The notes: generated from the letters alone by a model not told the origin. DNA of 64,000 nt from Burkholderiales bacterium (GCA_020854105.1 JADZGB010000027.1:97998-161997); one strand, 5' to 3'. Positions 1-9,650 are shown, numbered from the stretch's first letter. A program made the numbers and translations.

Positions 1-1
1 C

Positions 2-241
2 TTCCTGATCGGTGATTTCGACCAGTCGCTGCACGACTGCGAGAAGGCCCTCGAGCGCAACCCCAACCACTTCGGCGCGCTCGCCGGCTGCGCTGGCATC
101 TACGCCCATCGCGATCAACTCGAGCACGCGCTCGATTACCTCGAGCGCGCCTTCGAGCTCAACCCGAACCTGGAAGGCGTGGAGATCGGACTGACGCTGG
201 TGCGTCACCGACTGGGCAGGACCGGCCGCCAGGAAATCTGA
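2..241 (+). CDS. TPR-repeat protein, C-terminal fragment
   Basis: The last 79 codons of a gene that begins left of the window. The visible part holds two tetratricopeptide-like helical hairpins, with the motifs CEKALERNPNHFGAL and YLERAFELNPN, so it is probably a protein-interaction scaffold. The frame is open from base 2 to the TGA at 239-241. Nothing of the N-terminus can be seen, so localisation and partners are unknown. The gene is followed directly by a dispersed repeat element. Confidence 0.75.
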   Translation, partial: FLIGDFDQSLHDCEKALERNPNHFGALAGCAGIYAHRDQLEHALDYLERAFELNPNLEGVEIGLTLVRHRLGRTGRQEI

Positions 242-262
242 CCAAGGGATCGTCGATCGATT

Positions 263-437
263 CGTCATCCCGGCGCAAGCCGGGATCCAGCCGAAACAGA
301 GAAGCGCCTTATCGTTGTCGCCGGACCCCGGCGAACGCCGAGATCCAGGGCAGTGCAGCGAACGGCCCGCACGTTGTCGCTGGACCCCGGCTTTTCGCCG
401 GGGCGACGGACTTCGTCATCCCGGTGCAGGCTTCCCG
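263..437. repeat. Dispersed CATCCCGGCG...CGGGATCC hairpin repeats
   Basis: Several copies of a hairpin-forming element. CATCCCGGCGCAAGCCGGGA (from 265) is followed by related units with GGACCCCGGCGAACGCCG and GGACCCCGGCTTTTCGCCGG near 320-400. The same family recurs near 9.65, 12.9, 14.15, 23.47, 32.7 and 47.6 kb. The right edge overlaps the 3' end of the neighbouring minus-strand dehydrogenase gene and supplies its stop codon. Confidence 0.75.
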
Positions 438-1432
438 GTGTGTCGGCCGCGCGCCTTCTTCGTCGTCTTCGTGCGCCTTGCGGGCTTGGCCTTGCTCGCC
501 TTCGCGGCCGCGCGCGCGCGCTTCTTCTCCGGCAGAGGAATGCCCGAAATGGTCTGGAACACCTTGACCACGGCGGAGTCGTCCTCGCCGCCGAGACCCT
601 GCGCGCCCGCCATCAAGAACATCTGATGGGCGGTGGCGGTCAGCGGCAGCGGGAAGGTGGACTTGCGCGCCGAGTCGAGCACGATGCCGAGATCCTTGAC
701 GAAGATGTTGACCGCGGACAGCGGCGTGTAGTCGCCGGCCAGGATATGGGGCACGCGATTCTGGAACATCCACGAGGAGCCGGCACTGTTGGAGATCACC
801 TCGTACAGGACGTTGGGATCGACGCCGGCCCGGATCCCCAGCGCCATGGCTTCCGCGGATGCGGCGATGTGCACGCCGGCGAGGAGCTGGTTGATCATCT
901 TCACCTTGGAACCCATGCCCGGCGCATCTCCCAGGCGATATATCTTCGCCGCGATCGCCTCGAGCACCGCTTCGGCGCGCGCGAAGGCCTCGCGCGCGCC
1001 CGACGCCATGATGGACAGCTGGCCCTGCGCCGCCTTCGCCGCACCGCCGCTGACCGGTGCATCGATCATGTGGATGCCCCTGGACCCGAGGTCCGCACCC
1101 AGTTGCTCGGCGTAGGCAGGGGCCACGGTGGAACTGGCGATGACCACCGAGCCGCGCGCCATGCGCTGTGCGGCGCCCTGCTTGCCGAGCAGGGCCTCCT
1201 GCGTCTGCTCGGCATTCACCACGAGGACGATGACCACGCTCGAGCGCGCGCCGACTTCGCCCGGCGTCGCGCATCCGCGTCCGCCTTCGCGCGCGAAGCT
1301 CTTCACCATCTCGGGCCGCACGTCGTATGCATTGACCGTGAATCCCTTCGACAGCAGCGTGCGCGCGACGCCAAGCCCCATCGAGCCCAGCCCGATGATG
1401 CCGACGCACTGCCTGGAGTTCCCCTTTGCCAT
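416..1432 (-). CDS. NAD(P)-dependent 3-hydroxyacid dehydrogenase, LtnD-like
   Basis: Beta-hydroxyacid dehydrogenase (3-hydroxyisobutyrate dehydrogenase superfamily), 338 aa. The N-terminal Rossmann motif VGIIGLGSMGLGVA binds the dinucleotide. DAPVSGGAAKAAQGQL is the substrate-binding segment of the family, and the catalytic Lys lies in the KMINQLLAG region. The sequence looks closest to L-threonate dehydrogenase (LtnD), but the substrate is inferred. ATG 1432 is chosen because the Rossmann fold begins a few residues later; earlier in-frame starts would add a non-homologous Arg-rich leader. Odd: the last ~35 residues are a Lys/Arg/Ala-rich tail unusual for the family. Its final codons and stop lie in a dispersed repeat. 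Confidence 0.85.
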   Translation of the reverse strand: MAKGNSRQCVGIIGLGSMGLGVARTLLSKGFTVNAYDVRPEMVKSFAREGGRGCATPGEVGARSSVVIVLVVNAEQTQEALLGKQGAAQRMARGSVVIASSTVAPAYAEQLGADLGSRGIHMIDAPVSGGAAKAAQGQLSIMASGAREAFARAEAVLEAIAAKIYRLGDAPGMGSKVKMINQLLAGVHIAASAEAMALGIRAGVDPNVLYEVISNSAGSSWMFQNRVPHILAGDYTPLSAVNIFVKDLGIVLDSARKSTFPLPLTATAHQMFLMAGAQGLGGEDDSAVVKVFQTISGIPLPEKKRARAAAKASKAKPARRTKTTKKARGRHTGKPAPG

Positions 1433-1835
1433 GACGTGTCCTGTCTCCCCTGTCGTGCCGATCGCTGGTCGCATCGGTCTGGTGGTCGCGGAGCTGTCGC
1501 GCGATACGGCGCGACACCTGCCGGGCTGGCGCGCGGGCAAGTGCCTGGCATTGCCGTGACGCGCGCGAAATTATAGGCCGGAAGTACGCGCTGTAAGAAC
1601 TTCGCGGCAATCGCACACAAGGGCGTTGGCGCGTAATCCTTACAGCATGCGCCCGCCCTTGCGCGTGCACGGACTTGCCAGCGTGCCGGCAGTGAATGTC
1701 GCCGGTTGGACATTGCATCGACGTGCCACGCACGCCGCATGCTCCTGAATTTCGCCGTCGGCACTGGCGCCTGCCGTGAGCAGCGGCGAGCGCTTCGATC
1801 CGTGTAGCGATTTCCTTGATGCGGCACCGGTATAT
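1433..1835. other. Divergent intergenic region
   Basis: About 400 bases between the divergent dehydrogenase and sigma54-activator genes. I see no convincing gene. Short frames that run through it are GC-rich readthroughs of the neighbours. It must hold both promoters, but no clear -35/-10 or -24/-12 pair could be assigned. Confidence 0.4.
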
Positions 1836-3193
<1,358 letters not shown>

Positions 3194-3194
<1 letters not shown>

Positions 3195-4573
3195 TGCGCG
3201 CGGCAAGCCTGCTTCGCCGCAGCGCACTGCCGGCATTGTGCGTGGCGCTCACGCTGCCGCCCGCATCGGCAGCAGCCGGCGACGGCGGCGCGTCCGCGCT
3301 GCAGCGCGAACTGGACGCGGCCCGCGAGGAGATGCAGCGGCTGCGCTCGGCGCTGCAGCAGCAGGCGCGCCGGCTCGAGCAGCAGGAGCAGGCGCTCGAT
3401 CGCCAGGGTCGCCGGCTGCGGCGGCTGGAGCGCAGCATGGTGGAGCAGGGATCGGCCGCGCAGGCAGGCGTCGGCGATTCCGTGCTGCGGGCCAGTACCG
3501 GAACCGGCCCCGGCGGCGCACGCACGCAGCAGCCCGTGCAGCCGCAACAGGCAGTGCCAGGGCAACAGGCAGTACCGGCGCAACAGTCCGCCCCGGCGCC
3601 GCCGCCCGCGACGGTCGGCCAGGCACCGCCGCAGCCTGCCGATACGCGGCCGCCCGAGATCGCGCCCATCTTCGATCAGCCCGGGGTGCTCACGCCCAGG
3701 GGGAAGTTCGTGCTCGAGCCGGCATTCGAGTACAGCTACTCCAACAGCACGCGCGTATCGGTCATCGGCTTCGAGATCTTTCCGGCGATTCTGGTGGGTG
3801 TGCTCGACATCCGCACCGCCAACCGGTCCAGCTACTCGGCCATCCTAACCGGACGCTACGGCATCACCAACCGGCTGGAGGCCGAGATCAAGCTGCCGTG
3901 GGTCTATCGCACGGAGACGCTGCAGGCGCGCGAGTTCCTCGAGGCTTCATTCGCCGACGACACCTTCCACGCCGACGGCAATGGACTGGGTGACGTGGAA
4001 CTCGCCCTGCGCTACCAGTTCAACCAGGGCGGCGTGGAGAAGCCCTACTACATCGGCACGCTGCGCCTGAAGACGCGCACCGGTACCGACCCGTTCGAGG
4101 TCGATCTCGAGCCGTCGCTGCCGCACGGAGGCGGGCGCCTGCGCGAACTACCCACCGGCACCGGCTTCATTGGCCTGAGACCGGAGCTGACGGTGATCTA
4201 CCCCAGCGACCCCGTGGTGTTCTTCGGCAGCGTCCACTATCTGTGGAACATCAAGCGTAACGACGTCAAGACCCAGCTCGGGTCGCGGCTGGACATCGAC
4301 CCCGGCGATGCGTTCGGCTTCAACTTCGGCATGGGCCTCGCACTGAACGACCGGGCATCCTTCAGCGTGGGCTACGAACACACCACCTACCTCAAGAACG
4401 AGATCGACGGACGTACGCCGGCGAGCGACCTCACGGTGCAACTCGGCTCGCTGCTGGTCGGCTATTCCTACAAGATCGGCTCCCGGAGCTACCTGAATCT
4501 GGCGCTGGGCGTGGGCGCCACGCGCGACGCCCCGGACGTGCAGATCAATCTGCGCTTCCCGACCACCTTCTGA
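3194..4573 (+). CDS. Coiled-coil plus beta-barrel outer membrane protein, FapF-like
   Basis: 459 aa. A signal peptide (about 1-28) leads into a heptad-rich coiled coil (about 35-85, e.g. RLRSALQQQARRLEQQEQAL). A Pro/Gln-rich linker (about 105-155) follows. Then comes an Asp/Tyr/Arg-patterned beta-barrel of about 300 residues ending in a terminal Phe (NLRFPTTF), the usual outer-membrane insertion signal. This order (signal, trimerising coiled coil, linker, 12-strand-type barrel) matches FapF, the pore that exports Fap amyloid subunits. Sequence-level homology was not tested, and the barrel also resembles generic transporter families. Start by ATGA overlap with the sigma54 activator. Confidence 0.75.
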
Positions 4574-4587
4574 TCCGGAGATCTGTC

Positions 4588-4992
4588 ATGACACGTGCCT
4601 GTCTGCTGCTGCTGATCGCGCTGCTGCCGATGCCGGCGTTTGCCCAGGGTGTGCCGCGCGCGCAGGCGGAGAACTTCCTCACCAGCCTGCAGCGCGGCCA
4701 GGTCGGCCCCGCGTACGAGAAGCTCTTCCAGGGCTCGAACATCGGCGGCAACCAGGCTCAGTCGATCGCACGCGCGACGCAGGCGACGCTCACGCCGCTC
4801 GGGCGCGTGCTCGGCTACGAGCTGGTGCGCGAGGAGAACTTCGGCGCCTCGCTGTCTCGCCTGGTGTACCTGCTCAAGTCCGAGCGCCACGTCACCGTGT
4901 GGCAGTTCTACTTCTACCGGCCGGCGAACCGCTGGTTCGTGGCCGAGGTGAACATGAGCGAGAAGTTCCAGGAACTCGCCCCGAAGAAGTGA
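4588..4992 (+). CDS. Small secreted DUF4019-like protein
   Basis: 134 aa with a clear Sec signal peptide (MTRACLLLLIALLPMPAFAQ). The mature part is a compact alpha/beta domain with AENFLTSLQRGQ at the start and VWQFYFYRPANRWFVAEVN near the end, the pattern of NTF2-like/DUF4019 proteins. It lies 14 bases after the outer membrane protein with ATCCGGAG upstream, so it is likely in the same transcript. Function unknown; an accessory role in the periplasm with the barrel protein is inference from position only. It converges on the minus-strand part of the cluster. Confidence 0.65.
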   Translation: MTRACLLLLIALLPMPAFAQGVPRAQAENFLTSLQRGQVGPAYEKLFQGSNIGGNQAQSIARATQATLTPLGRVLGYELVREENFGASLSRLVYLLKSERHVTVWQFYFYRPANRWFVAEVNMSEKFQELAPKK

Positions 4993-5006
4993 TCGGCAGG
5001 AGAAGA

Positions 5007-5501
5007 TCAGCGTGCGGCGTGGAGCTGGAAGTTCAGCGCCGAGACAGCCTCGCGTATCCCCACCGAACCCAGTCCCGATACATCGATCGTCAGCACCGTG
5101 CGCCCCTGGATCACCTGATTGTCCAGGCTGTTCTGCACCAGCGTCATCATCCCCGGGCCGATCTGGCGCAGCTGCACGGGATCGGCGAAGTTGCCCGGCC
5201 CGTTCTGGATGAGGCTCAGCGGCGAACCGCGGGTCTGCACCGCGCCGGGGGCGCCGGCGGCCAGTGCGGACAGGTCGGAGATGCGGATCGATCCCGTCTC
5301 GATCAGGGTTCCGTTCACCAGCATGGCGCGGTCGATGCCGATCGCGATCTTCATGCCGTGGTCGGATACGAAGCCCCCGCGCATCGAATCGAGCACCTGC
5401 GTGCTCAGCGCGGATCCCGGCGCGAACGGCTCGCCTCCGAGTGCACTGGCGCACCAGGTGCCAAGGCAGAGCGCGGCGGTGGCGCCACGGCCAATGCGCA
5501 T
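5007..5501 (-). CDS. Small secreted protein with LDSMRGG motif
   Basis: 164 aa, not a family I can name. A signal peptide (about 1-22) is followed by SALSTQVLDSMRGGF (31-44), whose LDSMRGG resembles double-glycine cleavage sites. Later segments, such as SLIQNGPGN and LVQNSLDNQVIQGRTVLTID, are beta-prone and Asn/Gln-rich. The start is ATG 5501, whose A overlaps the stop of the C39-type peptidase gene (TGATG), so the two are translationally coupled. It could be a minor fibre subunit or chaperone (a FapE/FapA-like role); that is inference. Confidence 0.7.
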   Translation of the reverse strand: MRIGRGATAALCLGTWCASALGGEPFAPGSALSTQVLDSMRGGFVSDHGMKIAIGIDRAMLVNGTLIETGSIRISDLSALAAGAPGAVQTRGSPLSLIQNGPGNFADPVQLRQIGPGMMTLVQNSLDNQVIQGRTVLTIDVSGLGSVGIREAVSALNFQLHAAR

Positions 5502-6208
5502 CAGAACTCCCGTGCCCGGTCCAGCCGCAGGAGCGTGCCGGCGATCAGGCTCTGCCGGCTCACCGCATCGGCCAGCACCGCGCCGGGCAGGATCTGCCAC
5601 TGCGCCGGCACGTTGAAGCGCGCGCGATCACGGTGGCTGTGGACGAGGAAAAAAATGTGGTTCACCCACAGGCGCTCGAAGTCCATGCGCGACAGGATGC
5701 GCCCGCCGATGGCAGGATCGCCGAGCAGGATGCGTCCTTCATGGACGCCCTTGACGACCACGAAGTGGCGGTAGCCGTTGTCCTGGATGAGCGCGATGCC
5801 GGGCGCGCCGAACTGCACGATCTGATCCACGGTTGCCTCGAAGCCGTCGGCATGGAAGCCGCGCGCTTCGAGATAGATCTTCATGTCGAGCAGAGAGAAG
5901 CCCTCGGTGCGGATCCTGGCCTGGTCTCCGCGCGCGAACATGGCGCGGATCGCCTCTTCCTCGGAGGTCGCTGCGCCATAGTGATACGTGAGCAGGGTCG
6001 CGACCGCGGCGGAGCCGCAGCTGAAATCGTATTGCTGGCGGATGGTCGAGCGGAAGCGATAGCGCGCCATTGTCTCCTTGAAGCTCGCCACCGGCACCGA
6101 GAAGCCCCCGGCAATCTCGCTCGGCAGGGCGGCCGTGGCCTGCGCCGCCGCCTGCGGTGCCAGCGCCCCGTACAGCAGGGCACCGACTGCGAGCGCGATG
6201 CCGTTCAT
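5501..6208 (-). CDS. Periplasmic C39-family cysteine peptidase, FapD-like
   Basis: 235 aa. A Sec signal peptide (about 1-22) precedes a papain-like C39 domain. Cys64 lies in QQYDFSCGSAAVATLL, His148 in GYRHFVVVKG and Asp164 in LLGDPAIGG, the expected catalytic triad. There is no ABC transporter or membrane domain, so it is a stand-alone periplasmic enzyme, as FapD is in Fap amyloid loci. Classical C39 domains cleave after Gly-Gly; both neighbouring small proteins carry an LDxxRGG motif. It overlaps the upstream gene by ATGA (6205-6208) and the downstream gene by one base, so three genes form a tight operon. Confidence 0.85.
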   Translation of the reverse strand: MNGIALAVGALLYGALAPQAAAQATAALPSEIAGGFSVPVASFKETMARYRFRSTIRQQYDFSCGSAAVATLLTYHYGAATSEEEAIRAMFARGDQARIRTEGFSLLDMKIYLEARGFHADGFEATVDQIVQFGAPGIALIQDNGYRHFVVVKGVHEGRILLGDPAIGGRILSRMDFERLWVNHIFFLVHSHRDRARFNVPAQWQILPGAVLADAVSRQSLIAGTLLRLDRAREF

Positions 6209-6570
6209 GGACGCACCGTGACGTTGATGATGGTGGCGTTCTGGATCAGCACGCCGTTGCCCGAATTCTGGATGACGGTCGGAAATCCCCGGGCGCCGGC
6301 AAAGGAGCCGCCGCCGATGGTGTTGTTGCCGGTGATTGTGTCGTACACCCTGATGTTGTCGGCCGTGCCGTTCAGCGTGATGGTGTTGAAGACCTCGGTC
6401 CGGTCGCCGCCGCGGCGCGTGTCCAGTTCGGACTCGCCCAGGCGCTTGTGGAACACCGAGATGGCGGGCTCCTGCGCCGGAAGTCCGCCCGCCGGGAGTT
6501 CGCCCGCCAGCAGTCCGCCTGCCGGAAAGGCGAGCACACAGCACAGTGTGATGGTCGGCCGCAGTCGCAT
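6205..6570 (-). CDS. Small secreted protein with LDTRRGG and QNSG motifs
   Basis: 121 aa, unnamed family. The N-terminus is a signal peptide (about 1-23). Residues 49-55 read LDTRRGG, matching LDSMRGG in the protein encoded on the other side of the peptidase gene. The remainder is Asn/Thr/Gly-rich and beta-prone. It ends TVIQNSGNGVLIQ...INVTVRP, very like the C-terminus of the Gly-rich protein upstream (QNSGFGSLVQ...NLSVR). A good ribosome site (GAGGAGA) precedes ATG 6570. I infer a minor fibre subunit or nucleator. Confidence 0.75.
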   Translation of the reverse strand: MRLRPTITLCCVLAFPAGGLLAGELPAGGLPAQEPAISVFHKRLGESELDTRRGGDRTEVFNTITLNGTADNIRVYDTITGNNTIGGGSFAGARGFPTVIQNSGNGVLIQNATIINVTVRP

Positions 6571-6600
6571 CGTGTCTCCTCTCTGCGTTCGACGCGTGAA

Positions 6601-6628
6601 TGCACCGGGGCATCGCTGCCCCGGTGCA
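6601..6628. promoter_or_regulatory. Strong intercistronic hairpin
   Basis: A perfect 12-bp inverted repeat, TGCACCGGGGCA / TGCCCCGGTGCA with a 4-base loop. It sits in the 73-base gap between the Gly-rich gene (ends 6644) and the next minus-strand gene (starts 6570). No T-run follows on the minus strand, so it is unlikely to be a simple terminator. It could protect the upstream mRNA 3' end or attenuate downstream transcription. Confidence 0.6.
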
Positions 6629-6643
6629 CGCGTTGCCAGCCCG

Positions 6644-8374
6644 TCAGCGGACCGAGAGGTTCGCCTGGACGTTGACGCTCTGCTGCACCAGCGATCCGAA
6701 GCCGCTGTTCTGGCTGCTGACCATGATGCCGGCGCCGTTGGTGAAGCTGCCGCTGATGTTGTTCGACAGGTTCACCGTGTGCGTGGCCGTCGCTGCGCCG
6801 CCTGCGCCACCGGCGGCGCCGTTGCCGGTCGCCGTCGCCGTCGCCGTGCCGCCGGCACCGCCGCCACCGCCCGCGCCGCCTGCTCCACCGGATGCGGTCT
6901 GCGTGTTGGCGCCGCCAGTGCCTGCTCCGCCTGCACCACCCGCACCACCGGACGCAGTCGCGCTGCCGGTATTCGCACCCGTCGCGCCACCGTCGGCGCT
7001 GCCGCCGGTTCCGGTCGCGGTTCCGCCGCTCGCGGTGGCCGTGCCGCCCGCGCCGCCGGTCCCGGTGCCGGCCCCGCCTGTGCCGCCGTTGCCGCCTGCT
7101 GCCGCGGTCGCGCTGCCGCCGTTGCCGCCCGTGCCGCCCGCACCCGAGGTGCCGGTGCCCGCGCCGCCGCCACCGCCCGCACCGCCGGAGGCCGTGTGCG
7201 TACTGCCGCCGTCGCCTGTGCCACCGCCGTCACCATCGCCGCCGGTTCCACCCGCGGTGCTGCCGTTGCCGCCGTTGCCGCCCGAGCCGGCGCTGCCGGT
7301 CGCAGCCGAGTTCCCACCCAGCCCACCGTTGCCGCCGTCGCCCGTGCCGCCGCCACCACCACCCGCCGCGCCGTTGCCGGCCGAGGTGCCGGTGTCGCCG
7401 GAATCCGCGCTGGACGTGCCGCCGTTGGCATTGCCATTGGTCGCTCCACCCGAGCCGCCAGCCGAAGCGCCGGTCGTGCCCGAGTTCGAGGCATTGCCAT
7501 CGCCGCCATTGCCGCCCGGGCCACCGGTGCCGGTGCTGCTCTGGGTGCCGCCATTGCCGTTACCGCCGTTTCCACCGTCGCCGCCGTTGCCGCCATCGGC
7601 CGAGCCCGCGTTCGCACTCGCGTTGCCGTAGCCGCCTGCGCCGCCGGCGCCGCCCGCCGTTCCGTCGAAGGTGGCGATCGGGCTGTTGAGCGCCACGCCG
7701 CTGACCGTTCCCGTGAGCGCCGTGGTGTTCACGAAGCGGGTGAAGATCTTGGTGTCGCTGATGGTCGCGGTATTGCCGGTGGACCCGACGAATGCCGCGG
7801 AGTACTCGTTCGCTGCCGCACCGCCCGCGCCGCCGCCGCCGTTGCCGCCTGCCGCGCCGTTGGCATCCGCGCTGCCGGTGGTTCCGCCGCCGCCGCTCGC
7901 GCCGCCACCGCCGCCGGCACCGCCTGCTCCCCCGGCACCGGCCGTGGTCGTGCCTGCGTCGCCGCCACCGCCTGCTCCGCCGGTTGCCGTGTTGCTGCCG
8001 CCGGCTCCGCCGCCCGCAGTGGCCGTCTCTCCGCCATCCGTGGCGCCGGATCCGCCGTTCGCGTCGCCCGAAACGGCATAGCCGCCTGAACCACCCGACG
8101 CACCGCCGCTCGATGCAGCACTCGATCCTCCCGAGGCTCCGGAACCGCCGTCGCCGGCGCTGCTGTCGCCGCCGTACGGGGAGCCGCCCGAGCCACCGTT
8201 ACCGCCGCCGGCGGTTCCGCCGGCACCGCCATTGGCGTTCACCGTGTTCGTCTGGTTGGACGTGATGGTGGCGCCGTCTCCGTCGGACGATTGCGTGGGG
8301 TTGGCTGATACCAGAGTTGGCAGCGTCACGCCGAAGGCCAGCGCGATCGCTGCAGACAATAAGGTTCTTCTCAT
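6644..8374 (-). CDS. Gly-rich secreted repeat protein, candidate fibre subunit
   Basis: 576 aa, mostly Gly, Ala, Ser, Thr and Asn, with no enzymatic motif. A signal peptide ends near LPTLVSA (24). Three non-Gly blocks can be seen: ITSNQTNTVNAN (about 37-48), a middle beta-prone block (about 189-238, from NEYSAAFVGSTGNT to IATFDG), and a C-terminal block (531-576, containing NLSNNISGSFTNGAG and QNSGFGSLVQQSVNVQ). They are separated by Gly-rich linkers of about 140 and 290 residues built of GGAGG, GGNGG and GGTGG units. This block-linker-block layout recalls FapB/FapC amyloid subunits, but the linker composition is unlike them. ATG 8374 has GGAG 12 bases upstream and precedes an ideal signal peptide. 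Confidence 0.8.
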   Translation of the reverse strand: MRRTLLSAAIALAFGVTLPTLVSANPTQSSDGDGATITSNQTNTVNANGGAGGTAGGGNGGSGGSPYGGDSSAGDGGSGASGGSSAASSGGASGGSGGYAVSGDANGGSGATDGGETATAGGGAGGSNTATGGAGGGGDAGTTTAGAGGAGGAGGGGGASGGGGTTGSADANGAAGGNGGGGAGGAAANEYSAAFVGSTGNTATISDTKIFTRFVNTTALTGTVSGVALNSPIATFDGTAGGAGGAGGYGNASANAGSADGGNGGDGGNGGNGNGGTQSSTGTGGPGGNGGDGNASNSGTTGASAGGSGGATNGNANGGTSSADSGDTGTSAGNGAAGGGGGGTGDGGNGGLGGNSAATGSAGSGGNGGNGSTAGGTGGDGDGGGTGDGGSTHTASGGAGGGGGAGTGTSGAGGTGGNGGSATAAAGGNGGTGGAGTGTGGAGGTATASGGTATGTGGSADGGATGANTGSATASGGAGGAGGAGTGGANTQTASGGAGGAGGGGGAGGTATATATGNGAAGGAGGAATATHTVNLSNNISGSFTNGAGIMVSSQNSGFGSLVQQSVNVQANLSVR

Positions 8375-8725
8375 CACATTCGCTCCGCTCAATTGTTGAT
8401 GATCGAGGCGCTGCACCGCGCAGCACGAGAGGCTGTACAACAAGCGCCGTACCCATCGCGGGCAGGGCCGGAGCGGCACGCCAAGTAACGGATTGGAAAG
8501 CGGAAAAGCACCGCCCACGGTAGCTGCACGATTCGACACATGTATCGCCGGCGAAACAGCGCCCGCGTGCCGATGAGGCACCCACGACCGAAAATCAGCC
8601 GCTTGGCAGGGATCGGCGCTGTTCAGTACACGATACAGTCAGCCGTGGCGGGTATCCGAACCAGTACGACGCTCACGTACAATCGCGACAGTCCACGCCA
8701 TCGTGCCGCGTTCGTGAATGATGCA
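8375..8725. other. Divergent intergenic region
   Basis: 350 bases between the Gly-rich gene (minus) and the hydrolase gene (plus). I found no gene in it. A TACAAT hexamer at 8678-8683 could be a -10 for the hydrolase, but no matching -35 is evident. I looked for a sigma54 GG-N10-GC element for the Gly-rich gene and did not find a convincing one. Confidence 0.4.
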
Positions 8726-9610
8726 ATGACACTTCAATGCGTCGACGCGGGCGTGCTGCGCGTGGTCTGCCGCGACGCGGGTCCTGCGTGCGGGACACCG
8801 GTCATGCTGCTGCACGGCTTCCCCTACGACGTGCACGCCTACGACGAGGTCGTGCCGCTGCTGACCGCGGCCGGTTGCCGCACGATCGTTCCCTATCTGC
8901 GCGGCCATGGTGCGACGCGCTTTCTGTCCCCCGACACGCCGCGCTCCGGCCAGCAGGCGGTGCTCGCGCACGACCTGCTCGCGCTGATGGACGCGCTGTC
9001 GATCCCGCGTGCCGTGCTGGCCGGCTACGACTGGGGCGGCCGCGCCGCGTGCATAGTGGCGGCGCTGTGGCCCGAGCGTGCAGCCGGACTCGTCTCGGCG
9101 ATCGGCTACAACATCCACGACATCCCCAACGCTGGCAAGCCCTCGACACCGGAGAACGAGTACCGCTACTGGTATCAGTACTACTTCCACGGTGAACGCG
9201 GGCGCGCCGGCCTCGGGGCGAACCGCCGCGAGCTGTGCAGGCTGCTGTGGACGCAGTGGTCGCCGAAGTGGCGGTTCGACGAGGCGACCTATGCACGCAC
9301 CGCGTCAGCCTTCGACAATCCGGATTTCGTCGAGGTCGTCATCCACTCCTATCGCCATCGCTACGGCCTGGTGCCTGGCGATCCCGCGGTGGAGGAGACC
9401 GAGCGCCGGCTCGCCGCGCAGCCGCGCATCGGCGTGCCGGCCATCGCGCTGGACGGGGATGCCGACGGCGTGATGCAGGGCGACGGTTCGGCGCGCCACG
9501 CGAAGTTCTTCACCGGCCGCTACGAGCGCCGCGTCCTTCCCGATGTCGGACACAACGTTCCCCAGGAGGCGCCGCGCGCGTTCGCGCAGGCCGTGCTGAC
9601 GCTGGTGTGA
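8726..9610 (+). CDS. Alpha/beta hydrolase, epoxide hydrolase-like
   Basis: 294 aa. An alpha/beta-hydrolase with the oxyanion motif LLHGFPYD near the N-terminus and a nucleophile elbow GYDWGGRAA. The Asp nucleophile is typical of epoxide hydrolases and haloalkane dehalogenases rather than esterases. The His of DVGHNVPQEAP near the C-terminus completes the triad. A cap domain lies between. Likely cytosolic, as there is no signal peptide. The start at 8726 gives the family's usual length; an in-frame GTG 12 bases upstream is possible. Substrate unknown. It does not appear to belong to the fibre locus. Confidence 0.85.
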   Translation: MTLQCVDAGVLRVVCRDAGPACGTPVMLLHGFPYDVHAYDEVVPLLTAAGCRTIVPYLRGHGATRFLSPDTPRSGQQAVLAHDLLALMDALSIPRAVLAGYDWGGRAACIVAALWPERAAGLVSAIGYNIHDIPNAGKPSTPENEYRYWYQYYFHGERGRAGLGANRRELCRLLWTQWSPKWRFDEATYARTASAFDNPDFVEVVIHSYRHRYGLVPGDPAVEETERRLAAQPRIGVPAIALDGDADGVMQGDGSARHAKFFTGRYERRVLPDVGHNVPQEAPRAFAQAVLTLV

Positions 9611-9650
9611 GCGATGCATTTCAGGCTTATCCGGCGGGGGCGATCGACAT

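Noticed and set aside
6600..7631. 343-aa Pro/Ala/Val-rich plus-strand frame
   Set aside because: It is the complement of GGN/GCN codons of the Gly-rich gene. The minus-strand reading has a signal peptide and a ribosome site, the plus strand has neither.
5264..8089. 941-aa plus-strand frame rich in Ala/Arg/Gly
   Set aside because: Antisense to the peptidase, small proteins and Gly-rich gene. The composition is a mirror of Gly codons, with no signal, ribosome site or domain.
8375..8540. Sigma54 promoter for the Gly-rich gene
   Set aside because: TTGGCGTGCCGCTCCGG and CGGTGCTTTTCCGC look similar, but neither has GG-N10-GC spacing.
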